Part shown: positions 25,236-39,102 of the stretch, piece after piece
How positions within the stretch are numbered: position 1 is the first letter of the stretch
Layout of the letters: each line of letters begins with the position of its first letter
NCBI GenBank assembly: GCA_020746105.1
Contig: CM036618.1
Location: 5,774,501 to 5,838,500 of the forward strand
Length of the DNA: 64,000 bases
Origin: Trogon surrucura
Taxonomy: Eukaryota > Chordata > Aves > Trogoniformes > Trogonidae
Reading direction: 5' to 3'
Notes under the pieces: generated by a model
Databases searched by the model: none
What the model was told of the DNA's origin: nothing
The model's input: only the letters and a program-made list of their open reading frames with translations
Made by a program: the position numbers and the translations under genes

Positions 25236-28200
25236 CTCAGCTGGAACTTTAGTCCCTCCTGAAAGACATACTCCTGCAGTATGAGGACCTTTACTTCTTC
25301 CTAAGAAAAGGGTGTGCAAAAAATCCTAGTCCTAGTTTTGCAGGATTTAGTCTAGCTAGAACTACATATGTATGCATAATGCTGTGGAGCTGAAAGAGGT
25401 CAAGAAGGCAGATATTAGAAATTATCGCTCATTCTTTTTAATCAGAAGAATAAGTAGTACTGACGATGAAATGTAGAATATCCAGAAGGAAAAAAAAAAA
25501 AAAAAAGGAGATGAATTGTAAAGAATAAGGGTTGAAAATATTGCTAACCACTGAACAAAATGCAGAGTGGCAAAAAAAGTACAAATAAAGTGACTCAATA
25601 AATAAAGATTTTGACATTTAAATAAATAAATAAATAACTATTTTGAGTGGTTAGAGAAATTGTAGCATTCCTTGTCTTTTCAGGACTATTAGTCTTGATT
25701 ACCTTTTTCTGGAATATGTATTGCACATGTATATAGGTGCTCATGTAATGAAAGTAAGATCTTTGCAACAACTAAGATTTGGAAAAATCTGTGCAAAAAA
25801 AGAGTTTGCAAAGTAAATTTAATTTTATCCTGCTAAATGTTCTGCCTCTGCCAGGTGCTGCCTTGAAGCATTGTCCTCACGATGTTGTACAAAGGAATTT
25901 TTATCTGATATTTATGACATTTATGATATGTGATATTTATGACATGTTATGATATTTAGTGAATTTTCCACCATGAACCTAATTCCCCTCCCCCCTTTTC
26001 CCAATGAATATAAATCATGTATCTGATGCTCCATATTTCCTAAGGGCTATGGTGCATCACGGCTTCCATTATACCGTGTGAAACTGAGTTTTTTTAGTTG
26101 ATTGTCTGCTTTTTTCTGAGATTGTCTGTTCTTATGGGTAGCAAAAAAAAAAAAAAAAGAAAAAAAAAAGAATTTGCAGGAAGTGCAAGAAGTCAAAACC
26201 AGGGACTTGCAGCAGATCAATTTATAGTGCTTACAGATTGTGTGCCCAGATAATTTCAAAGCACATGGTATGAAGGGGTCAGATCAGCCTCATGCCAACA
26301 TTTTTTGCAGCATCAGGCAAGACTGTCACTTAAGACCTAGCCAAAAGATTTACAATGTAAATGGTTAGTGCATATGGGCATGAGGCTGCTTAAAGTCCCC
26401 AGCTGCCAGTGTAGACAAAGGCTTAATTAGCCAATAATGCTGGAAAATTGTGCTAGTATGAAAGTTTTCTTTATTCAGTAAGCAGTTCCTCAAATAGTAC
26501 TGAACTGAAATCAACAACCAGTTTGACAAGTAAGAGGAATGTGGCATAAGCTCAGTATTTATTAACTAAAAATTCAGTTAGCTAAAGGTAAGAGTTTATC
26601 ACTGTATCTCATGAAACATTTGGTACACTAAGTAAATGAGAACAAGTTTCTTTTAAAAGATTAGATAGCTATATTTGGGGATCCAATTCCCTAGTGCGAA
26701 TCCTGATGACGTGGCCAATTTTGACAGATTCAGAGAACTGCAGTGTCCATTAGAGATCTAAAGAAGTCTAAGCACTTGCAGACAGTTGAACTACCTTTGC
26801 ATTTTGGGCTAAGAAATTAATCAGGTCCTGGAAGTTTAAACACACCGTTCTTAGTAATAGATACTGAAAATATCAACTTGTATTTTCAACTTCAGGTAAA
26901 GCTGCCAAAACAGACAAACCCTCTGCAGTAGTCTATTTCATCCTTCGAATTGTGTTCCTTAACCCTTATTTCCTTAATGTGTGAAAAGATGAAGCAGCAA
27001 AGAATGCTAAACCTTTGGCAGACAAGTGCACTTTATCTTGCAGAAGTATAACATCATTATTTTCAAAAGCACAAAAATTCTATATTACCTGTTGCTCTGG
27101 AGCAGAGAATGTAAAGGAGCAGAGAGCTAACCAGCTGCACTAGGAAAATGGAAATCTGAATCTGATGTCTCTGGCCATTTATAAAAATTAATAGTTTATA
27201 TCAGCTGTCAGGAAGAATTTTTACTCTCCTGTGCTAGGATAGAAATGGGATGCTAAGGCAGAGCAAGAACCAAAGGAGGATTAAGTGAAAAGACAAGGTC
27301 TACCTGACGAGACTCTGGGCATTGCTAAAAGGACTCAGGAAAGGGTCAAGGCTTATACCATTTCATATTAAACAATTTACACATGAATTAGCTTAAAGTA
27401 CAGAATCAGATTCTCACACACGCAAAGCCACTGGGAATATGAGCGTGATTTTGACAATGAAAACGTGAGGTAGGATAGCAGCAATACATGTGCTCACATT
27501 TAAGTTTCTATTAGGTTGTCAAACAGACCAAAGAAACATTAGTATAAATCCAAGCTAGGTCAAAGTGTGTAAGGTACATGTAGGCACACAGGAATGATCA
27601 GCTTAATGTCGATAAAGATATTTGAGAGGTATCCAAAACGCTATTTTGAAGGACTTGCCTTGTCTCATTTGTGTGCCATTCGCTTTCATTCTGGAGATGT
27701 CTGACCGGTTTCAGAACATTTCCTCAAGAAAAGCAAGAAAACTCTCGTAGTCTCTTCCATCTACATTTTTCTAATGGCTAAAAATCCCTGTTATGCAAAT
27801 ACACACACCTTATTGATCATCTTCTATCCACGGCTAGTTTGATTAAACCCAAACCTTCATGTTAATTCTACAATTCTATAATTCTGTGTATAATGGGTCA
27901 ACAACATATAGGACAGTGGTGGGAAATCAATCCTAGGTATTGCCTGAACTATAAAAGTTACGTTTCATTGGGAAAACGAAGCCTTTGCTACGTAGCATTG
28001 CAAATAGCAGTTACAATGACAGCAATATCTTCCAGAATTGTGCCCTTTTTTTACTACTTTGTAACAGCTAGGTACTGTTAAGTACTGCTATTAGTACATG
28101 TGCTCAGTTTCAGAACCCCTTGAATTATGTTACTGCTAAATTCTCCCTGCAGCAGACAAGGCTATGGAAATGAGTGAGACGAACATTTCTCTGCCAGCAT

Positions 28201-29238
28201 TTCCCTGATAGGCCTAGAACTTTCCGTAAATTGGAATTCAGAAAATTAGATACACTAGATATTAATTTCTCCCTTTAGGTAATGGCTACTGCACCAAGGA
28301 GCAAAGTTTCTAGTCTTCTTTCGAACAGACATGAAGAAAAGATTTTGTTCTATTCTACTTAATTTCAAAATTTCAGATTAAATCTAGTGGGTTCTGCTTA
28401 CACATCTTACCTTGAAAAAATTCGCTGCAGAAACTGTCCTCACGTTTGCAACAACAGACTAAATGGTAAGTGAACAGATGACAGCAACTCTAGTGTGGAT
28501 TTGATGTGGTTTTGCTAATGTTGAGTTGGCTAATCTGTTCCAAGTTCAGTCAAGGGGATTTGACTTGCCCCTTTCCTTCAAACAATACATGTCTGTGTTA
28601 CCAAATGTGTTGATATCCGGTACGTAAAGAACTACCTGCCATGTCAACTGGGATGGGATTAACTGTTATGGCCTTTTAAATTCAGAACAAATATGAGTAA
28701 AATAATGTGAATATTATCCGTGACTGCTTTATTGTGGATCAAAAAAGTCAACAGAGTACGACACCTGTGTTACACACAAACAAGAATAAAAATCCCTAGC
28801 TCAGTAATAGACTAAAAGAAGAATATTGAATCTTGCAGCCTTTGTTAACAGATATTTTCAGTACACATTGGCATCATCTTAGTCTCTTGAATTTAGATAC
28901 ATATGTAAGGGTGAGATTGAAGTCATCTAACTTTAAGGGTAATATTCATCACTGGTCATTATAGATTTGAGTATCTACAATGCAGCCTACAAATCTGTGT
29001 AAATTGGCCAAGTTACTTTTTTTTATCAGTGGAAAAATAGAATGGGATTAAACATTTACATTTAATGTCATTTTAAACACTCAGAGGTGTCCTCTCTAGC
29101 ATCCAGCTGCTCCAGAAGGCTGTGGATCTTCTGTATATCTCCCTTCCCTGTCAGATCCATGCCATGGACATCTTGGATGCCTTGAGTCATCTCAAATTGC
29201 CTTAAATACCTACATATGTGTAAGTCCCTATGTCTACA
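25236..29238. other. Unique AT-rich DNA with simple repeats
   Basis: Contains A-runs at 25490-25506 and 26142-26170, an (AAAT)n run at 25616-25638, and a short TTTATGAYAT-type tandem at 25903-25956. No gene was recognised. Confidence 0.45.
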
Positions 29239-29615
29239 GAATCACAGAATCACAGAATCACAGAATGTTAAAGGTTGGAAGGGACCTCAAAGATCATCAA
29301 GTCCAACCCCCCTGCCAGAGCAGGATCACCTACACTAAAGCGCACAGGAACGCGTCCAGGCGGGTTTTGAATGTCTCAAGAGATGGAGATTCCACAACCT
29401 CCCTGGGCAGCCTGTTCCAGTGCTCAGTCACCCTCACAGTGAAAAAGTTTTTCCTCATATTTTTCTGGAACCTCCTGTGTTCCAGCTTCCACCCATTGCC
29501 CCTTGTCCTGTCAGTGGACGCCGCTGAAAAGAGCCTGGATCCATCCTCCTGACATTCCCCCTTGACATATTTATAAACATTGATGAGGTCACCCCTCAGC
29601 CTCCTCTTCTCCAAG
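29239..29615 (-). mobile_element. CR1 LINE fragment, young-looking subfamily
   Basis: The tail is 'cagaatcacagaatcacaga', then 'gttaaaggttggaagggacc' and 'ccaacccccctgccagagc'. The sense strand keeps 94 uninterrupted ORF2 codons ([20 protein letters not shown]). It is closely similar to the copies at 40.6 kb and 58.7 kb. Confidence 0.95.
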
Positions 29616-29712
29616 CTAAAGGGACTTTAAAGATCATCTTTTTCCAACCACCTGCCATGGGCAGGGGCACCTCCCGCTAGACCAGGTTGCTCAAAGCTTC
29701 ACCCAACCTCAT
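29616..29712 (-). mobile_element. CR1 LINE fragment abutting the previous CR1
   Basis: Directly after the CR1 at 29.2-29.6 kb the sequence restarts as the UTR of a different CR1 ('ctgccatgggcaggggcacc', 'agaccaggttgctcaaagc'), without a 3' tail. The upstream copy probably inserted into the tail of this older one. Confidence 0.82.
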
Positions 29713-32191
29713 CTTTCATGTTGTAGCTATTATATTAGCTTTCATGAGATTGCCCTGACAGTGAACAAGAGATCTCTAAACTGATGGTCTGCAATGCTTA
29801 GAGACTTGCTTCTCACTCAGATGTATCCACATCTGGGGTGGAAAGTACCTGTCATACAGTGAGTGCGGCAAGAGATATGAAGGGAAAGTAAAAAATGTAT
29901 CTTTCTAAACAAAGTCGTAGTTGCAATTTGCCAGAATAATTTATGTCTAACAAGCTGTTAGCATTCAGTTTTCTTCATGAGATGTGTCCTCTAGCTTCTC
30001 ATACATCCTGCTCCTAGACAGCACCTCCTTAATACAGTGTTGGGGATATTTCAATGCTTCATTTGGAGCAGAGTGAAAGTGAATGAAACACCAGTCTACA
30101 CAATTTTCCAAACCTGCCTTGGAGAACTCCCCACCCTGCCAGTCCAGTTCCTGAGAAGTCATTAAGGCCCAATGAGTAAGAGAAACACGGGTCATACATA
30201 CAGTGTTGACATCTTCACCTAGATAGTCTTGACTGTGGCTAAGGCCAAAGAAGAAAAGTATGAACATCTCACCTATTTTAGCTGCACCTTAAAATCTACC
30301 TTAAAACCCCTCAAGCCCCTATTTTTCCCTGTTGTCTGTAAAGGAAGGATGAGGAGTGGACATCTATAATCTAGCTATCTAAATATATACAAGTGAGTCA
30401 CACTGTCCTACTCCTACAAGTGGCACCCAAACCAAAGTAGTTGCTCTTTCTTATGACCTTTATTATTGTTGTGGGGCTATTTTCACTGATCTCAAAGAGC
30501 AGCTGCATTAGAAGAGCGCAGCTGCTCATTCACCCATTCTTGGTCTGGTGGAGTGCTGGGTCAAGGCCTGAATGCCTGTGGATATGACACTGTTTGCACC
30601 AAATGTGGGGGAAAAGCCTCCTTTTAAAAATAGGGAGAATGGACATGCTGGTTTTTTTATATTATTTTAAAAAATAAAAGTGGTAAGTGGTAAATAGCAT
30701 GCCTGGGAATGCAATGGCTTCCCAATGCCTAAATGTGATGACTCCTGTGGATTCATATCACCATTAAAAAGCAGTGTCAAATGAGATGGTAACAGCAAAG
30801 CAGATGCGGATGTTTGCTGGTTAGCTTGGCAGAACAGAATTTTGTGAAATAAATGAGCAGCTGGTAAAGCTTGAAGAAGGAAGAGGGGGAAAACCATGTC
30901 CTTTGCAAAGAGATGATTGTGGCTGAGTCAAAGATGGAGATGGCAAATCTCCTCTTTGCCTTTTCCCTTCAGTGTTCTCTGACACTGCACTTTTTCTCTG
31001 TCCTACTCAGAAGCACCACATAACTGGTTGTCAGCAGGTTCAATGCCATCCTTTTGCAATTCCTTCACTAAATGAGAGCATCAGGAGGACACATTGGGAC
31101 CAGGATGTCATTCCTTCAGGACATGACTATTAGACATACCTGCACCCCTAACACGGATATAACCCCTACCATGGAGACGTTAATTTAATCTTGTTTCTCT
31201 TCCGCACATTATAAAGGTTAAATCTGACTGTGAAACACTCATCCTACTTGCCTGGAGCAGCTGAGTTAGGAGAACATTCTCTCCAGTCTCACCAACACAA
31301 ATTAAACAAAGGAAAAACACCTCAGGCCTTCCACCTAGGTTACAACCAGAGCTCTGTCAGGAAAGACACATGTTAGTTGCATGTCCCCTTTCCTTACAGC
31401 TGGTTCTTGCAAGTATTAAGATACCAGCTCGCAACAGAAACAGAGATATTCTTGCAGTTATTCATATGTCCAGGAACACTATCCTGGTTCCCATAAATTC
31501 ATCGCTGAGAGAGAAGAATACTTGATTTAAGAGAGTGATATAATTGACATAGAAAAGATTAGTCCATATGGCACAATATAAAATATCTGTAATAAGCAGT
31601 CATGTCCAAATAAACAAAAAACCTAACTATACCTACTATATACTATATACTATACTATCTATACTATATACTATATAATATATTATATAAATAGCTTTAT
31701 TACAATTTAACTATAATATATCATCATCCAGTTAGTCTTTATTTTCTATTAAGTCTTGCTACCTATAAACTAGAAATATTTCCTCTTTGAATCAAGAAAA
31801 TTCTTGATTCAAGAAAATTCTCTGCTAAAAGAGCTGAACGCTTATAATCTTATTTTTTCTCAATGTTATTTGCCTTGACACCACTTGAGAAAACTCCAGA
31901 AAGTTACTGCTTTCAAAAAGATGCTTCCAACTTCTCATCCCAATATAATTCTTAAAGAATATGCAATGTCTTTTTTTCCCATATTTCTAAACCCGTAAAG
32001 AAGATTCAGGGTATTTTGCCTAACTGCGGATTTGCAAACATCAAAGACCTGATCTAATCTATTATTATCAAATAAAGTGAACCTCTTGCAGAAAATGACT
32101 TATCCTACTTTTCAGAGATCCTCTTGCAACTCTCGTTCTCTCTCCATCTATTACATAGGAAGTCTACACAACCTGTTAGATTAGAGCATAG
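29713..32191. other. Unique AT-rich DNA
   Basis: No gene was recognised. An AT-only low-complexity block of repeated 'actatatactatat' units is at 31629-31700. A 17-bp tandem duplication lies at 31789-31822. Confidence 0.45.
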
Positions 32192-32245
32192 AAACATAGA
32201 ATCGTAGAATTGGTTTGGCTGGAAAAGACATTAAATTAGGTCAGA
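32192..32245 (-). mobile_element. CR1 LINE remnant, 3' tail only
   Basis: 'catagaaacatagaatcg' and 'attggtttggctggaaaag': the last ~50 bp of a reverse-oriented CR1. Confidence 0.78.
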
Positions 32246-33657
32246 TGAATTCTATCCTCTGTCAAAATACTTTATAATTGCATTTCCAATGAAGTTATTA
32301 TGAATAAGATGAAAAACAAAACAAAGCAGAATCGATTTATCCAACATTTTCAGGATCGATTTATCCAACATTTTCTTTTTTTTTAAAAAAAAAAAAATAC
32401 CCCCTTTTTAATTCTGGAAGAGACAATACTTTTTTTTTACCATATAGGCAAGTGTTATGCAGGAGCAAATGCCTAACTTTGACTTGGGCAGAAATTCAAG
32501 GATTTGAAGTATAGAAAAAAAAAGAAAGCCTGGCATATATGCAAACTGACATCTGTTTCATTAACAAACAACCTGGATAACTTGGTTTTGTGTGTAAGAG
32601 GTTTTTATTTATCATAACTCTGCAAACTGAAGGAACTGTTTAATCAGCTTCAGCAGAGCAGAATCCTTTAACTTTGATATTTTTCCCTCAAAGCACTCAG
32701 CAATGCAAACAAAATTATGAATACCTGGAAGCATTGCAGCAGATTCACAATAGCAACCTGTCATACTCTGCCCGTGTGAAATTGTTTCTGAGGTTTAAAA
32801 AAAAAAAAAAAAAAAGAAAGAAATTACCAAGAGAAAATGGTTATCATTTGGGAAATTCATATTAATTGCCTACAGTCACAGTCAATGTCAACTCAGCAAG
32901 GACTATTTAACATTAAAATTTGAGTAGTTCTCAGAAAATCAACCTCTCTTAAATCTGTTGCACATTTTAACAACTGGTAGAGTAGGATGTTCAGCACAGG
33001 AGTTGCTCCATTGATCTGGAAATGACAAGATTTAGGGCATATATTTACATAGAATAGAGCTGGGGACAGCTTGGAAAAGTTAGTAGTGTATGGAAATTTT
33101 CAAGAATGTAAACGTGAGGTTTCCATCATGGACCATATGTGTGCCACTCACGGGCACTGCCAAATAGGTTACCCTGAATAACTAAATCTATTTTAGACTG
33201 GCAGCAAGCTAGTCAGAAAAATGGAGAGGAAAGAGTGTTGCAGAGAAATACAGCAGCTATTCAAGCAGTAATGGTTAAAGAAAAAAAAAAAAGAAAGCAG
33301 AACAAGCAGTAACTCTCATCTCTCATACCTATCCCCCTCTATGAGCATCTTTAGACCGGTGGACTACAAAAGAATCCACTTCTCCTCAAGACAGTCACTA
33401 GAAAAAGGGGAAGGAAAGAAAGGCAGAAGGACTCAAATCATCCATATTAATCCCTAGGATCTCTGTGGAAGAGTTTTCCTCCCCTCTTGTCAGTGTGGGA
33501 AACCGCTGTATTCCCCAATGTTAATGCTGATGAAACTTTTAATTTCCTCTCTCATAAGCTTCTAACAACATATGAACCATAAAATGGGACTTTCTTTTGG
33601 CCACACCTCTTCTTCCCACCTTGATTTACAATTCATACCCATTTCCTTCTATATTAT
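32246..33657. other. Unique AT-rich DNA
   Basis: No gene was recognised. A 21-bp tandem duplication is at 32331-32375, with A-runs at 32381-32397, 32798-32816 and 33280-33292. Confidence 0.45.
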
Positions 33658-34240
33658 TTCATAGAATCATAGAACAGTTTTGGCTGGAAGAGACCTTCAA
33701 GGTCATCGAGTCCAACCATTGTCCCAGCCCTATCAACACCACTAAACCATGTCCCTCAGCATAACATCCACCTGTCTCTTTAACACTTCCAGGCACGGTG
33801 ACTCAATCACCTCCCTGAGCAGTCTGTTCCAATACCTGACAACCCTTTCAGTAAAGAAACTATTCCCAATATCCAACCTAAATCTCCTCTGGCACAACTT
33901 AAGGTCATTTCCCTTTGTTGTATCCTCACCAGTAGGGAGAACAGACCAATCCCCACCTCGCCACAAACTCCTTTCAAACAGTTGTAGAGAGTGATAAGGT
34001 CTCCCCTCAGTCTCCTCCAGGCTTAACAGCCCCAGATCTCTCAGCCGATCCTCGTACAACACATGCTCCAAATCCTTTACCAGCCTGGTGACCCACCTTT
34101 GTACCTTCTCCAGCACCTCAATGTCCATCTGGTTGTGAGGGGCCCAAAACTGGACACAGTACTCAAGGTGAGGCCTCACCAAAGCCGAGTACAGGGGCAT
34201 GATCACCTCCCTGCTCCTGCTGGCAACACTATTCCTGATA
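33658..34240 (-). mobile_element. CR1 LINE fragment with 3' tail
   Basis: 'catagaatcatagaacag', 'ttttggctggaagagacc' and 'ccatgtccctcagcataac' give the 3' UTR. The sense strand retains much of the ORF2 C-terminus ([20 protein letters not shown]). It lies head to tail with the next CR1 but is of a different subfamily. Confidence 0.95.
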
Positions 34241-34284
34241 CAGACCAGTGTCATCTCTGTACACACCTCTGTGAAGAATCTGTA

Positions 34285-34759
34285 TCATAGAATCATAGAA
34301 ACATCAAGGTTGGAAAGGATCTTAAGATCATCAAGTTCAACCTACAGCCCTATACCACCCTAACACTAAACCATCTCCTGAGGTGCCACATCCAGGGATG
34401 GTGTGTCCACCACCTCCCTTGGCAACCCATTCCAGTGTTTCACCATGCTTTCGGTGAGGAATTTTTTCCTAATATCCAATCTAAACTTCCCCTGGTGCAA
34501 TTTGAGCCCCTTCCCTCTTGTCCTATTTCTATTGACTCGGAAGAAGAGACCAACACCCATCTCACTACAGCTGCCTTTCAGGTAGTTGCAGAGAGCAATA
34601 AGATCTCCCCTCAGCCTCCTCTTCTCCAGCCTGAACAGCCCCAGCTCCCTCAGCCCCTCTTCATAAGACTCACCCTCTAGTCCCCTAATCATTCTGGTTG
34701 CCCTTCTCTGTACCTTCTCCAGCACCTCGATGTCCTTCCTGTACTGTGGAGCCCAGAAG
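34285..34759 (-). mobile_element. CR1 LINE fragment with 3' tail
   Basis: 'catagaatcatagaaacat' and 'caaggttggaaaggatc', then a UTR ending 'ccatctcctgaggtgccac', then the antisense ORF2 end. The sense strand has a long open stretch ([20 protein letters not shown]). 45 bp of other sequence separate it from the preceding CR1. Confidence 0.95.
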
Positions 34760-37700
34760 TTTCCTGCTGAAACGTAAATTATATGTTCCTTTATGGACTT
34801 CTCCAAGATTTACAAATGCAGCTTCCTCAGCATCTCTACTTTTGTCATTAAATCCAGCCTTGATTCATTTTCATGGCCTTCTGCTGGGCTTGCTGCAATT
34901 TGCAAATATCTGGCTTATAATATGTTTACCAAGCCAGCAACACCCATGTTCAAAATCCAAAAGACAGACAAAAACTCTTAAGTGGTCTAAATACTGTTTA
35001 AATTATAAACATTCAAATTACAGTGTCCAGGTTAAGTACCTGTCATGTGCAATCAATATATGACCCCAAATTAATGCTGGTTTATAGTAGAGTAAGAGAT
35101 GGCTGTTGTTAAGTGTGTACTAAAATGAACAACAAACTTCACTTGTTCAGGACAAATACCTATAGGAGTGAAAAAGCAGTGATTTTAAATGTAGTGCATT
35201 AGTTTGGGGCTTTGGAAGGATCTGTTTCTTTTGGTTTAGGGGGTTCTCTGTTGTTCTGTGGTATTGTTCTGTGGTGTTGTTCTATTATTAGAGAGCATTC
35301 AAATGACATATCAAAGCTTCCACTTTTAAAAAATATTATGCAAGAAAAAGAGCTTTTTAGAAAATCCTTTACACGCCTGCCTGAGCAAATCAGTTCAGCC
35401 ATGATTTTTCACTTATAAGTTGCCTTAAGAGCACAAAGATGAAATTCGTCTCACCTGCCCCATAGCACATACAGAGATGTCAATGTTCAGCTCCAGTACT
35501 TGGGTTCCTACTACAGCCAGTGGAGATCGAGTCAACAAAGCCAAAATTAATAGTTCTGCATCGATTCACTCAATACTGTTAACAGGTAGAAGAATATCTG
35601 TCTGTCTGTCTAACACTTTCACAAATAAAGTCCAAACATGGTTCAAGAATCAACAACGACTGGACACCATCCTCACGAGGCAATTTTAATGCAGTTATCA
35701 GCTAGATAAATTTATTAGCTACACTTATATATGTGTATACATATATGCATGTTTCTATACATATGCACAGAGAGAGGGACAAGGGTAGAGCATTTATGTG
35801 TGTGTATATATGTTAAATATGAATGTAAATATACACACAAACAATAGAGAAAGCCTCAGGGCATATAGACATAAGACCTTAAATCCTTCACTCGCATATA
35901 AAATTTCTCTTCACTTTGTCTCTTTTACAACCTAAACGTGTGACATCATAATTTATTTGGCAGAATTTGGGCTCATATTGGTGTGTTTACTATTTTTACA
36001 TTCTGTGCCTTTCTTCTGAGCTTACAACACAAATTCAGAACCTGAAGATTGCTGTTCATTTTATACATTAGAAAAAGTCTATGCTTCTACACCCAAATTA
36101 TCTTTCTGAGAAGAGAAAACTACTACAAATGGAGCCAGCATATAGTTCACCAGTCTACCAAGTAAATTATTGGTGCTTCCTCCAGACTCTTCTTTCCTGA
36201 TTCCATCTGAGGTGTCAGCATGAACCTTTAAGAGAAATCTGTGTACATGCAAGATTCCCTGGTGCTTTGGGAATCAATACAACATCAATGGCAATTCCTG
36301 AGATTTGGCTGGGTATTTAAGAAATTACTCATCTGGAAGAGGTATAACACCAAATGAGTTCCCCTTGACATATCAGAGCTCATGGAGGTTTATCTTACTA
36401 TTTCTGAGCAGAGCCACTACTTCCTAAGACAAGCCACTGTTACGTTATAGCTGAGTGACACAAGGATGTGTGATGACCAAAGCACAGAAGAGAGTGTCAA
36501 GAGCCTCAGAAGAATCTAAGATATTTGTTAGTCCTGGCAGTTCGTGGAGAAGGATGAAAACAATAATTAGCAAAATGGTTGAAGTGTAAAACCTCATCCA
36601 TGAGTAACTATAAAAATAGTTGTTGTGAATATTCAATATGTGTTTGGGGGGATTTTGCTTTGTTCACAGATTCTTACATAACCTTGTTTAAAGTTTTATT
36701 TAATTCCTCAGATTTTTTTTTCTTGTAAAAGTAAAATTAATCTGGTTTTGCCCACTCCCCCCACACTCACCAAGAAAATAAAAAAGAAAAAAACTTCAAT
36801 CAAAAGTAAAAAATTTTTTGAGTGTTCAGAGAAATTAAGATCTTTTAGCAATATGTACGATATACATCTGTGTCAAAAGTATCTGTCATCAATGAAGCTG
36901 TACGAGTGTTTCCAGAATGTAATGTATCTTGTCTTTAGTTGCTCAAGTGGATTAAATCATGCTCCATTGATGTCTTTTTCAGTCTAATCACTACTGGACA
37001 GCTGTATGATTAGCTTAGACCAGACATCAGAATTTAATGTATAAAAACTTTGTACAAGAATAATCTCACCATTCATACCTAAACATGGTTGTTATTCTCT
37101 GATACAAAAAAAAAAAAAAAAAAGGAAAAATACCATCTGTTCTGTATAACTCTGATCAATAGTAGGCCCTTGTTCTTTTAGAAATGGAGTGAAAACTAAT
37201 ATGGAGAAACATTTGCAATGCAACTGAAACTTATTTCGAGTAAGGTTATTTTTCTGCTTCATGTGCAGATCTGGTGAATACAAAGAAGCTACTGAGCAGT
37301 GAGACAGTGGCAACTTCTTGAGATTACAAAAAAAAATTAATAAAGAGAGAATCCACCTTTGTCTATAATTTAATTCCCAGATGTACTGTCATGAAGCAAC
37401 ATTAGGGCATAATGAATCTGCTTTGCTCTTTGCTTTGCCATGGGCTTTGAGCCAGGGAGTCATTCTGCCTGAGAGACAAAAGACGCTCTGTCTGCTCAGA
37501 GATCCCTGCATCTTCCTGACACGTTTCCTCATACATTTTGTGAACTGTCTTTCCCCTCCCCTCTCCCTCTGTTATGTTAGCTGTGAACTGCAATGAAAAT
37601 CTGTCTGTGACAGACACTTTTGGTACTTGGTCAGCTGTCAGGCAAGCACGAGGTGAAAGACTTCAAATATGGCATTGGGCTCACAAGCACACATACACAC

Positions 37701-39102
37701 AGAGAGAGAGAGAAAGAAGCAGGCATCACTGGCTATTGCTCAGGTCCAAGCACAAAAACAAAAATGAAACCTGAAAAAAACCCAAAGAAGAAAGTGCCCC
37801 TGTGTATGTCTGAGATCTTACGAACAAAGCAGGCATATTTAATGGTTATGTTAGCATCAGTTATGTAAGTTCTAAATTCTAACTGCAGGGTCAGTAACAT
37901 CTTCATTATATACCCAGAACTTATCTGTGGCAGTATTTACTGGAGGACATCTGCACTTTGAAAAATCTTTCCATTAATGTCAATTCCAAGACAAACATAA
38001 GGGGAAAAGACTTGCTGATAAATCTGTGAATGGATGAACAGCCCAGGCTGACCCACTGAGTATGAACTACAAATCACCGCATCGCAATCGACCTCCACTT
38101 GGGTACGTACCTGGCACCTGATCATGCATTTTCACAAGTTTAACATGGTTGGTGCAATGCTGTTAGGATGCTTGCTACACTAGGCTAAGGTACATTGTAG
38201 TGTAGTCACAGTGTTTAGCCAACAACCTGGCATTTCAAGTGAAATATTCTCCATCCTGGCATTCCAAGTGAAACATCCTCTTTAGGTCTTGTGGTTACTC
38301 GTACACTGTAAGTACAGTTGTATAGTTACAATACACTGTAAAAAAAGCTCTTGGCTTCTCCTGCAGCATTAGCTGAATCCTGCCTCTAAACACAATGAAG
38401 TATTTAGGGAAATCAAAGTAAGCATCTCAGCTGGATACAGTCTGAGATCATGTCCTGAAAATCCTTGTTTTTTCAAGATCTAACCAAAGAGAGCATCTGT
38501 GCTGAAGAACATGAATGACACATGACTTCTTGGTTTTCCTGAGACTCCGAGAGAGATAGTTTAGACCCACTAGGTTGCATGACTCTTTCAGTATAATCTA
38601 TAAATCTAAACAAACAATATGGCCCATATAAGTGTCTATAATATTCAAAGGTATTCTTAAGGTCTCTACAGACAGCTGAATCTTAGTGGTGGTGACTACT
38701 GCAAGAGTCAGGACATGCAAGTCAAGTGTGAACTTGAATCCTGCCATAGGCTCACTCTGAGTCACTGGAGAGAGGATGCTTCCTCCTTTTCAAAGATTGA
38801 GAAAAGACAGTGGCTAATGTTAAAGAAGAATACCTTGCAGCATCTCAAGACAGTGCCAGACACTGAAGTTGAGGTAGCAATTCAACGTTTGAAAGAAAGT
38901 GACTGGATCAGATAGTAGGTTCTATTCGGCAGCCCAAACTTTGGTCTTTTGTGTCATTTTAGAAGCCAGGCAGACAGGGCAGACAATTTTGGAAAATCCC
39001 CAGAGTTTTGAAAAATAGCTGAGGCCAGGCAAGATAACTCACAATGCCTAAAACAATAGGGATGTGACATATTTACTTACATATAGGCATTCAGTACTTC
39101 AG
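34760..39102. other. Unique AT-rich DNA with microsatellites
   Basis: Holds a (TCTG)n run near 35598-35611, an AT/TG-rich stretch of 'tatatgtgtatacatatatg' type at 35725-35840, a CA/GA microsatellite at 37688-37716, an A-run at 37107-37124 and a 26-bp imperfect tandem at 38226-38280. No gene was recognised. Confidence 0.45.
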
